From an uncultured Coriobacteriaceae bacterium (GTDB taxonomy: Bacteria > Actinomycetota > Coriobacteriia > Coriobacteriales > Atopobiaceae), in assembly GCA_900543875.1 (NCBI GenBank), contig UQSV01000069.1:1-7467 (forward strand): a DNA stretch of 7,467 bases, given 5' to 3'. The position numbers and the translations under genes were made by a program. The notes under the pieces were generated by a model. That model was not told the DNA's origin and ran no database searches. It worked only from the letters and a program-made list of their open reading frames with translations. The stretch's first letter is position 1. Each line of letters opens with the position of its first letter. Below, in pieces: positions 1-5,051 of this stretch.

Positions 1-1
1 G

Positions 2-1030
2 TCGTTCTTTGGCGGCATCGGCGGGCCCAGCCGCATCGGCGTGCTCGTGAAGGGCTCCAACTACCTCGAGGCGCTCTCTGAGGTCGACACCGTGGTCTTC
101 GACAAGACCGGCACGCTCACCAACGGCACCTTCGACGTCGTGGCGATCCACCCCGAGGAGGGCATCGACCCCGACTACGTGCTGAGCCACGCTGCCTACG
201 CCGAGGCCTTCAGCGACCACCCCATTGCCATCTCGGTGAAGGCCGCATATAGCGGACAGATAAACCGCGAGCTCATCCGCGACGTTCAGGAAGAGAGCGG
301 CCACGGCGTGTGCGCCCGCATCGTCGACGAGACCAACGCCGGCGAGCGCGTGGTGCTCGTGGGCAACGACAAGCTCATGGACGGACATGGCATCTCCTGG
401 AGCAACTGCGAGCTCACCGGCACCATCCTGCATGTGAGCGTCGACGGGCGCTACGTGGGCCACATCGTCATCGCCGACGTGGTGAAGGACGATGCCCAGG
501 CGGCCATCGAGGCGCTCCACGGCTGCGGTGTGAGCAAGACCGTGATGCTCACGGGCGACCGCACCGAGGTCGCGGCCGCGGTGGCGGAGCAGCTGGGCAT
601 CGACGAGTTCCACGCACAGCTGCTGCCAGCCGACAAGGTGGCCCGGGTCGAGCAGCTCATCTCTGCCGAGGGCAAGCGCGAGAAGCTCGCCTTTGTGGGC
701 GACGGCATCAACGACGCGCCCGTCCTCACCCGCGCCGACGTGGGCATCGCGATGGGCGCCATGGGCAGCGACGCCGCAATCGAGGCGGCCGACGTCGTAC
801 TCATGGACGACAAGCCGTCGAACATCGCCCGCGCCATCCGCGTAGCCCGCAAGACCATGCGCATCGTGTGGCAGAACATCGTGTTTGCGCTGGCAGTGAA
901 GTTGATCATCCTGGTGCTCGCCGCGCTTGGCATCGCCAACATGTGGCTCGCCGTCTTTGGCGACGTGGGCGTGGCGATCATCGCCATCCTCAATGCCATG
1001 CGCGCCATGCGCGTCGAGGGCAGCAGGTAG
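2..1030 (+). CDS. Heavy-metal P1B-type ATPase (CadA/ZntA-like), C-terminal part
   Basis: Exports a divalent soft-metal ion (Zn/Cd/Pb class) across the cytoplasmic membrane at the cost of ATP. The frame is already open at base 2 and reads SFFGGIGGPSRIGVLVKG, the usual run-in to the phosphorylation site, so the GTG at 41 is an internal Val and the N-terminal metal-binding domain and first membrane helices lie off the left edge. 342 residues are visible. Motifs in order: phosphorylation loop DKTGTLTNG (Asp about residue 34), nucleotide-domain HP pair (SDHPIAIS), MLTGD, hinge GDGINDAPVL, then two final helices. The last helices carry the family's Lys (ALAVKLIIL) and FGDVGVAIIAILNAMR; a Lys plus DxG pair is the pattern known for the Zn/Cd/Pb (P1B-2) subgroup. 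No frameshift seen. A strong terminator follows 55 bases after the stop. The class is secure; the exact metal is inferred. Confidence 0.95.
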   Translation, partial: SFFGGIGGPSRIGVLVKGSNYLEALSEVDTVVFDKTGTLTNGTFDVVAIHPEEGIDPDYVLSHAAYAEAFSDHPIAISVKAAYSGQINRELIRDVQEESGHGVCARIVDETNAGERVVLVGNDKLMDGHGISWSNCELTGTILHVSVDGRYVGHIVIADVVKDDAQAAIEALHGCGVSKTVMLTGDRTEVAAAVAEQLGIDEFHAQLLPADKVARVEQLISAEGKREKLAFVGDGINDAPVLTRADVGIAMGAMGSDAAIEAADVVLMDDKPSNIARAIRVARKTMRIVWQNIVFALAVKLIILVLAALGIANMWLAVFGDVGVAIIAILNAMRAMRVEGSR

Positions 1031-1085
1031 CGGCCGCGCTTCTCAGGCCACAGCTCTTGGCAACATATCCCGGCAGCGCCCAATA

Positions 1086-1120
1086 GGCGCCGGTGTCCAC
1101 GGGCATCGGCGCCCCTTTTT
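1086..1120 (+). terminator. Intrinsic terminator of the P-type ATPase gene
   Basis: GGCGCCG (1086-1092) pairs with CGGCGCC (1107-1113). The stem extends inward through a G-T pair, TG/CA and further pairs, and is followed by CC and five T (1116-1120). This is a textbook rho-independent terminator shape on the + strand, 55 bases after the ATPase stop. Confidence 0.88.
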
Positions 1121-1235
1121 GCTGGGCTGGACGACTCCGGGCGGTGCGCGGCTTCGGGCGGCGCGGCTCTGGACAGCGCACAGGTGTGGGTGGGGCGCGG
1201 CGTCCCCTCAAGGGGCTGGCCCTTCCGCGCAACCA

Positions 1236-1465
1236 AACAGGCCATCTACCGAAGGTAAGCCAGGACAAATGGCCATTCGACCGAGTTCTGAACGACCTTG
1301 GCGGTTATTAGCGGATATGTCTTGATTACAGCCTCGCAAAAACCGCAGGTAAATCAATCGGGACCAAATTCCAGTACTTGGCCGGACGCCATTTTTGCCA
1401 AATAATCGTTCAGAACTCGATCGAATAACCAAAATTTATCCGACAGCTTCGGTAGATGAGTTGTT
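1236..1465. repeat. Imperfect inverted repeat with protein-like arms
   Basis: Two 53-base arms, 1243-1295 and 1406-1458, face each other around a 110-base centre. The outer 12 bases match perfectly (CATCTACCGAAG) and the inner 21 match at 20 positions (1275-1295 against 1406-1426). The middle 20 bases have drifted apart. Weaker matches continue outside (AACA) and inside (TTGGC). A third, degenerate copy of the inner block seems present on the - strand at about 1369-1396. The stretch is visibly richer in A+T than its surroundings. Both arms, read outward-in, encode related peptides (HLPK..., FDRVLND). No gene of convincing length is present. It could be a decayed mobile or repeat-family element. 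Confidence 0.7.
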
Positions 1466-1530
1466 CGCCGTTGAACCAGGCGGAAAGACGGACGGCAAAT
1501 CGACGTTGACGCGCACAGGGCGTCTCGCCC

Positions 1531-1582
1531 ACACAACAAGACGGGCCTCCGCGAGTCGCTGCGGAGGCCCGTCTTGGGTGTT
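1531..1582. terminator. Strong hairpin, probable terminator (orphan)
   Basis: CAAGACGGGCCTCCGC (1537-1552) is a perfect 16-base complement of 1561-1576 across an 8-base loop. ACAC (1531-1534) can also pair with GTGT (1578-1581) beyond a small bulge. No clean T-run follows on either strand, so a terminator role is likely but not certain. Neither neighbouring gene needs it, since each has its own terminator closer by. Confidence 0.55.
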
Positions 1583-1609
1583 CCCTGCGTGTGGGGGCAC
1601 GCCGGGAAC
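1580..1609. repeat. Second hairpin directly after the 1531-1582 hairpin
   Basis: GTTCCC (1580-1585) pairs with GGGAAC (1604-1609), and GCGTG (1587-1591) with CACGC (1598-1602), around a TGGGGG loop with one internal mismatch. It abuts the preceding hairpin and is followed by a purine-rich run (GAAAGGAAGGAAGG). Its role is unknown. The remaining bases up to 1730 show only a 12-base GC palindrome at 1642-1653 and no gene. Confidence 0.5.
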
Positions 1610-1730
1610 GAAAGGAAGGAAGGTACTGTTCTGATACCCACGGCGGCGCCGCCAAACCACCAGCCGAGCGCCTTCACGCAGCCGCCACGCCCCCATCACG
1701 CCGCCGCCACAAAGCAGACACCGCCGCTTC

Positions 1731-1773
1731 ACAAAAGCCGCCGCCTGCATCCAAACGGACACAGGCGGCGGCT
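1731..1773 (-). terminator. Intrinsic terminator of the FKBP gene
   Basis: Read on the - strand, AGCCGCCGCCTG (1773-1762) pairs perfectly with CAGGCGGCGGCT (1747-1736) around a 14-base loop. TTTTGT follows, its first T being the last paired base. It lies 44 bases after the stop of the SlyD-like gene. Confidence 0.82.
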
Positions 1774-1816
1774 CAAAGACAGCGCAAACGCGTGAAGGCA
1801 ATGGCGGGCGCGCGCG

Positions 1817-2248
1817 CTACTTCTCCTCGACCTCAACGAGCTCGATCTCGAAGTTGAGGGGCTTGCCGGCGAGCTCGTGGTTGGCGTCGACCATGATCTT
1901 GGACGGCGTCACCTCGACCACGCGGGCGGGAACGAGCTGACCGTTCGGGCCGTGCAGGCCCACCTGGTCGCCCACGGAGATGCGCTCCATGCCCTGGGTC
2001 TGCTCGCGGCGGATGGTGAAGACGAGGTTGTCATCGTGCTCGCCATAGGCCTCCTTGGGGGCCAGGTGCACGGTCTTCTTCTCGCCCACGGCCATGTCGG
2101 CCACGGCGTAGTCGAAGCCGGGGATCATCTGGTGGGCGCCACAGGTGAAGTCGAGGGTCTCGCCACGGTCGTAGCTGCTGTCGAACTGCGTGCCGTCGTC
2201 AAGGGTGCCTCGGTAGTTGACCTTGACCTTCTTGCCAATGTTGGACAT
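1817..2248 (-). CDS. SlyD-like FKBP-type peptidyl-prolyl cis-trans isomerase
   Basis: A cytoplasmic prolyl isomerase/chaperone of 143 residues. The FKBP half is split as usual in SlyD proteins. Residues 1-74 hold VKVNYRGTLDDGTQFDSS, the MIPGFDYAV pocket segment and VGEKKTVHLAPKEAYGEH. Residues 75-125 form the insert-in-flap chaperone domain, and DANHELAGKPLNFEIEL (121-137) returns to the FKBP fold. There is no signal peptide. The protein stops after EVEEK: the His/Cys-rich metal-binding tail known from E. coli SlyD is absent, so a metal-delivery role cannot be assumed. The ATG at 2248 has GAGGA just upstream and the frame starts the domain directly. It is transcribed alone, divergent from the membrane-protein gene at 2382, and ends in its own terminator. 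Confidence 0.94.
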   Translation of the reverse strand: MSNIGKKVKVNYRGTLDDGTQFDSSYDRGETLDFTCGAHQMIPGFDYAVADMAVGEKKTVHLAPKEAYGEHDDNLVFTIRREQTQGMERISVGDQVGLHGPNGQLVPARVVEVTPSKIMVDANHELAGKPLNFEIELVEVEEK

Positions 2249-2306
2249 GCGTCCTCGCTCTCAGTCGGGCGGCGCAGGGGCGGCCGCCAAGAAATTCAAC
2301 CGTGCA

Positions 2307-2312
2307 AGCATA
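2307..2312 (-). promoter_or_regulatory. Candidate extended -10 for the FKBP gene
   Basis: On the - strand the sequence reads TGCTATGCT: a TG one base ahead of TATGCT, four of six to the consensus. The -35 region is weak. It would start transcription about 50 bases before the FKBP ATG. Confidence 0.4.
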
Positions 2313-2345
2313 GCACCCTCGCCGCCTAGCAAAAGCCCAGTTGGG

Positions 2346-2351
2346 TATAGT
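2346..2351 (+). promoter_or_regulatory. Candidate -10 for the 135-residue membrane protein gene
   Basis: TATAGT, five of six to the consensus, lies 30 bases before the ATG at 2382. No convincing -35 is seen at the usual spacing. The preceding CCCAGTTGGG (2336-2345) is a short dyad that could be an operator, but it is too short to claim. Confidence 0.4.
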
Positions 2352-2381
2352 TGTGGGGTCATCAACAAGAAAGGGTTTCCC

Positions 2382-2789
2382 ATGTCCTCTTCTCAGAAGG
2401 TCGTCAAGATCGTCAGCTTTGTCCTGTTCGCCCTCGGCATCCTCGACCTCGTGGGCGCCGGCTTCATGATCGCAGGCGTTGGCCTCACCAACGGCGACAC
2501 GCAGGGCACGGCCGCGATGGTCGCCATCATGTTCTTCATCATGGCCGCGTTCAACATCGTGTTTGCCGCGCTGGGCATCCGCGGGGCCAACAACCCGCGC
2601 AACATCGGGGGCTTCCGCGTCATGGCCGTGTTCGCCCTGGCCTTTGACGTGCTCAACATCGCGTCGTCCGCGATGACCAACCCCGGCGCCCTCGCCCAGC
2701 CCGCGAGCTTCGTCGTCTACCTCTCGCTCGCGGTGACGCTCGTTGGCTTCGTGAAGTCCGGCGACGTCAAGAAGATCGCCGAGAAGTAG
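2382..2789 (+). CDS. Small four-helix membrane protein, unknown function
   Basis: 135 residues; I do not recognise the family. Four hydrophobic segments are clear: about residues 8-35, 43-66, 78-98 and 108-125. The N-terminus is short and positive (SSSQKVVK), and the C-terminus is charged (KSGDVKKIAEK), which suggests cytoplasmic ends. A loop with GANNPRNIGG (about 68-77) joins helices 2 and 3. No catalytic motif or metal-binding cluster is visible. The ATG at 2382 is chosen because AAAGGG sits 7 bases upstream and a candidate -10 lies 30 bases upstream. The frame is open further upstream, but that part is not hydrophobic and overlaps the FKBP start. It appears monocistronic; the next gene on this strand begins 362 bases later behind its own promoter. 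A small integral membrane protein is certain; the role is not. Confidence 0.88.
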   Translation: MSSSQKVVKIVSFVLFALGILDLVGAGFMIAGVGLTNGDTQGTAAMVAIMFFIMAAFNIVFAALGIRGANNPRNIGGFRVMAVFALAFDVLNIASSAMTNPGALAQPASFVVYLSLAVTLVGFVKSGDVKKIAEK

Positions 2790-2808
2790 GCACTCGGGTG
2801 CCGCTGCG

Positions 2809-2931
2809 CGCACGGTCACGCACGGCCCGGTCCACGTCCACGCATGGTCACGCACGGCCCGAGCCCGCTCGCGGTCACGTGCCGCCCGCGCCCCACGTCG
2901 GCGCTGCGTCCAACCATGTGCCGCCCGCGCC
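2809..2931. repeat. GC-rich degenerate direct repeats
   Basis: GGTCACGCACGGCCCG occurs twice exactly (2814-2829 and 2846-2861), in a 32-base spacing that extends to 21 bases with one mismatch. A partial third copy (GGTCACG) starts at 2873. A second unit, CACGTGCCGCCCGCGCC (2876-2892), returns at 2915-2931 with one change. There is no gene here. It may be slippage or repeat expansion in the 3' flank of the upstream gene. Confidence 0.6.
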
Positions 2932-3013
2932 GGCCACGGCACCAGACGCCGAACACCCGGCACTTTACATAACCAAAACGGCAACGAGCGCCTGGCTCGG
3001 CCGCTCCATACCA

Positions 3014-3019
3014 TATGAT
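3014..3019 (+). promoter_or_regulatory. Candidate -10 for the DUF5692-like gene
   Basis: TATGAT, five of six to the consensus, with only a weak -35 (CTGGCT, 2992-2997, 16-base spacer). Transcription would start near 3025, that is, at the base of the hairpin listed next. No better -10 is seen between here and the ATG at 3152. Confidence 0.45.
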
Positions 3020-3022
3020 TTA

Positions 3023-3061
3023 CGGGACGTAGCTTGGGGAGAGAGCTGCGTCCCGCTTTTT
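3023..3061 (+). terminator. Terminator-like hairpin in the leader of the DUF5692-like gene
   Basis: CGGGACGTAGCT (3023-3034) pairs with AGCTGCGTCCCG (3044-3055) over 12 positions with one G-T pair, around the loop TGGGGAGAG. C and five T follow (3057-3061). By shape it is a good rho-independent terminator. It lies 90 bases before the ATG at 3152 and just after the candidate -10. It could end read-through from the gene at 2382, attenuate the gene at 3152, or release a short RNA. Confidence 0.75.
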
Positions 3062-3151
3062 GTCCGCGCGAACGACGCCGCCTCACGGCCGCGCCCGCCG
3101 CGCACGTATCGCGCTCGGTCCACAGCTGGGCGCAGGGAAAGGGAGGTAACG

Positions 3152-4165
3152 ATGCTCTTTGACGTCTATGGCGCCACCGCACCGTTCCAGTGGCTTGGCT
3201 GGGCCCTCGTGTTCGTGGGCCTCATCCTCGCCAACGAGATCGCCCGTCGCTCCAAGGTTGGCGGCCTCATCATGTTTGGCGTGCTGCCCCTGGCGATGAC
3301 CATCTACTGCGTGGCCATCGGCATCGGCGTGGCGCAGGGTGCCGAGTGGGCCCTCAACAACCCCACGCACATCTACCAGAACAGCTGGTTCCACTACGCC
3401 AAGGTGTACGCGGCGCTGGCCGGCTGCATCGGCTTCATGATGATCAAGTACAAGTGGGGCAAGCTGGGCCGCGCGCACTGGTTCCGCGCCTGGCCGTTCG
3501 TGATCGTGGCCATCAACATCCTCATCGCCGTTGGCTCCGACTTCGAGAGCGCCTACCACTTCTTTGCCCTGGGCGAGACGACCTGGGTCACCTCCGAGGG
3601 CGCCACGCAGCTCGCTGGCTGGAACAACGTCTTCAACGGCATCGCCGGCATCATCAACATCTTCTGCATGACCGGCTGGTGGAGCGTCTACGCCTCCAAG
3701 GACGAGGCCGACATGCTGTGGCCCGACATGACGTGGGTCTACATCATTGCCTACGACATCTGGAACTTCTGCTACACCTACAACTGCCTGCCGCACCACG
3801 CCTGGTACTGCGGCCTGGCCCTGCTGCTTGCGCCCACCGTCGCCAACTTCTTCTGGAACAAGGGCGGCTGGATCCAGAACCGCGCGTACACGCTGGCCAT
3901 CTGGTGCATGTTCGCGCAGGTCTTCCCCGCCTTCCAGGAAAAGAGCGTCTTCGTGACGCACTCGACGCTCAACCCCACCACGGCCACCGTCGTGTCGGTC
4001 ATGGCGCTCGTGGCCAACGTCGCGGCGATTGTCTACATCGTCTATCGTGCCAAGAAGCTGGGCGTCAACCCCTACAAGCAGGACGTCTTCAAGGGCACGA
4101 GGGATTGGGAGCAGGCCACGGCCCGTCGCGAGCCTGCCGAGAACGATCCCGCGCTGCAGGCCTAG
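3152..4165 (+). CDS. Polytopic membrane protein, DUF5692-like
   Basis: 337 residues with about nine hydrophobic segments (roughly 11-28, 38-60, 84-98, 113-128, 157-178, 192-212, 216-234, 243-260, 279-298) and a soluble charged tail from about 300. It resembles the uncharacterised DUF5692 family, recognised from the aromatic block DMLWPDMTW (187-195) followed by AYDIWNF (200-206) and HHAWYCG (215-221). This match is from memory. Polar groups placed in or near membrane segments (D187, D192, D202, H215, H216) suggest a transporter or membrane enzyme, but no function is known to me. The start is well fixed: AGGGAGGT lies 4 bases before the ATG. An in-frame extension upstream to 2798 would be Arg/Pro-rich and cross the promoter and leader hairpin, so it is not used. 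A strong terminator follows 67 bases after the stop. Confidence 0.88.
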   Translation: MLFDVYGATAPFQWLGWALVFVGLILANEIARRSKVGGLIMFGVLPLAMTIYCVAIGIGVAQGAEWALNNPTHIYQNSWFHYAKVYAALAGCIGFMMIKYKWGKLGRAHWFRAWPFVIVAINILIAVGSDFESAYHFFALGETTWVTSEGATQLAGWNNVFNGIAGIINIFCMTGWWSVYASKDEADMLWPDMTWVYIIAYDIWNFCYTYNCLPHHAWYCGLALLLAPTVANFFWNKGGWIQNRAYTLAIWCMFAQVFPAFQEKSVFVTHSTLNPTTATVVSVMALVANVAAIVYIVYRAKKLGVNPYKQDVFKGTRDWEQATARREPAENDPALQA

Positions 4166-4232
4166 TCCTTGTGCGAGAAGCGCGAGCGGCCCGGTGCGCC
4201 TAACGCAACCGTCTGACATATGCGAGCGCACG

Positions 4233-4270
4233 CGCCGCGGCGACCGAGCGATCGGCGTCGCGGCGTTTTC
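4233..4270 (+). terminator. Intrinsic terminator of the DUF5692-like gene
   Basis: CGCCGCGGCG (from 4233) pairs with CGTCGCGGCG (to 4265), with a G-T pair. After one bulged A the helix continues as CCGA/TCGG around a GCGA tetraloop. TTTTC follows (4266-4270). A GNRA loop on a long GC stem with a T-run is a strong + strand terminator. Confidence 0.88.
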
Positions 4271-4275
4271 GTTGC

Positions 4276-4434
4276 GGCGTGACAAAGGGGTCAGAGCCCC
4301 GCATCGCGCTACGGGGCCTCGTCCCCAGGCCCTGCCACAGAATCCTAGGAAAATGCCGTTAACCGCATTTTGCGGATAGCCATAACGTCACTTTCCTAGG
4401 ATTCTGCGAAAGAGCTCTGGCCCCCTGTCACGCC
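4276..4434. mobile_element. Palindromic MITE/REP-like element, 159 bases
   Basis: The two ends are imperfect inverted copies: GGCGTGACAAAGGGGTCAGAGC at the left, matched on the opposite strand at the right by GGCGTGACA, then GGGGG, then CCAGAGC, with one length difference. Inside, CAGAATCCTAGGAAA (4338-4352) has a perfect 15-base inverted partner at 4392-4406. The centre holds smaller hairpins (CCGCA/TGCGG at 4363-4375) and the left third another (GAGCCCCG/CGGGGCCTC, about 4295-4320). No transposase is present, so it would be non-autonomous. No clear target duplication is seen. Its right end includes the last codon and stop of the ABC ATPase gene. A further pair, GCTCTGG (4414-4420) with CCAGAGC (4433-4439), could act as a weak terminator for that operon. 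Confidence 0.65.
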
Positions 4435-5051
4435 AGAGCAATCTGCCTGGTGGCGACGCGGACGAGAAGGGCGGGCGAGTGCGAGACGAGCACCATGCCC
4501 CAGCCGTCGCGTTCCTGCAGGTCAAGCAGCACACCCCAAAGCTCCGCCTGGGTCACGGCGTCGAGCATCGCGGTCGACTCGTCGGCGATGAGGTAGCGCG
4601 GCCCGCACGACAGCGCCCGTACCATGGCAAAGCGCATGAGCTCGCCGCCGGAGAGCTCATGCGGCAGGCGCGCCAGCCACTCGTCGCGCACGCCAAACGC
4701 ACGGCGCAGCGCCACCACGTCGACATCCGGCGCAACGCGCGCCTCGGCCAGGCTCGCCCCCATGCGCATGCGCGGGTCGAACGCCTCCTCGGGATGCTGC
4801 AGCAGCAGCTGCACGGGGCTCGCTCCCTCGCGCAGCGCCCCCACACGCGCGAGCGGCTCGCCGTCCACCAAGACCCTGCCAGCCGTGGGCACGAGATAGC
4901 CCGCAAGCAGCCGACACAGCGTCGTCTTGCCCGCGCCCGATGGCGCCACAAGCGCCACGCGCTCGCCCGGCTCCACCCTCACGCCGGGATAGCGCAGCGT
5001 CCGCCTGCCGCACGGATAGCGATACACGATGTCACGCGCCTCAAGCGCCAT
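4428..5051 (-). CDS. ABC importer ATPase 2 (NikE/DppF-like), short C-terminus
   Basis: The second ATP-hydrolysing subunit of the nickel/peptide-class importer, on the cytoplasmic face. 207 residues from the ATG at 5051, chosen because GGAGGG lies 8 bases upstream; a GTG at 5060 would sit on that site. Motifs: Walker A APSGAGKTT (36-44, the usual first Gly replaced by Ala), Q-loop LLLQHP (Q85), signature LSGGE (133-137), Walker B YLIADE (D157, E158), D-loop AMLD and H-loop VSHS (H191). All catalytic residues are present. The chain ends 16 residues after the H-loop His, where family members normally continue for tens of residues, and the stop lies in the end of a palindromic element, so the tail may have been lost. 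It overlaps ATPase 1 by 11 bases, implying coupled translation. Last gene of the operon. Confidence 0.9.
   Translation of the reverse strand: MALEARDIVYRYPCGRRTLRYPGVRVEPGERVALVAPSGAGKTTLCRLLAGYLVPTAGRVLVDGEPLARVGALREGASPVQLLLQHPEEAFDPRMRMGASLAEARVAPDVDVVALRRAFGVRDEWLARLPHELSGGELMRFAMVRALSCGPRYLIADESTAMLDAVTQAELWGVLLDLQERDGWGMVLVSHSPALLVRVATRQIALA

Noticed and set aside
1093..1311. Small + strand frame ending in HLPKVSQDKWPFDRVLND
   Set aside because: Begins inside the ATPase terminator and has an Arg/Gly-rich first half; only the repeat arm looks protein-like, so it is treated as part of the repeat, not a gene.
1461..1480. T-loop-like GTTCGCCGTTGAACC, possible tRNA
   Set aside because: No acceptor stem, anticodon arm or D-arm can be placed around it on either strand.
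1354..1677. Small - strand frame containing HLPKLSDKFWLFDRVLND
   Set aside because: Crosses both orphan hairpins and has no ribosome site or domain; treated as part of the repeat element.
1877..2329. Open frame of 150 codons on the + strand opposite the FKBP gene
   Set aside because: Antisense shadow; the - strand FKBP protein is unmistakable.
2809..2931. Possible CRISPR array
   Set aside because: Repeats are too few, degenerate and unevenly spaced, and no cas gene is present.
2798..3151. In-frame N-terminal extension of the DUF5692-like protein
   Set aside because: It would be Arg/Pro/His-rich without hydrophobic pattern, spans direct repeats, promoter and terminator hairpin, while the ATG at 3152 has a strong ribosome site.
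2199..3182. Open frame of 327 codons on the - strand over the four-helix gene and spacer
   Set aside because: Antisense shadow with Arg-rich low complexity; it overlaps the FKBP start and two promoters.
3083..4285. Long open frame on the - strand (400 codons) opposite the DUF5692-like gene
   Set aside because: Composition is low-complexity Arg/Asp/Gly/Val/His typical of an antisense frame of a GC-rich gene; no domain, no ribosome site, and it crosses a clear terminator and leader.
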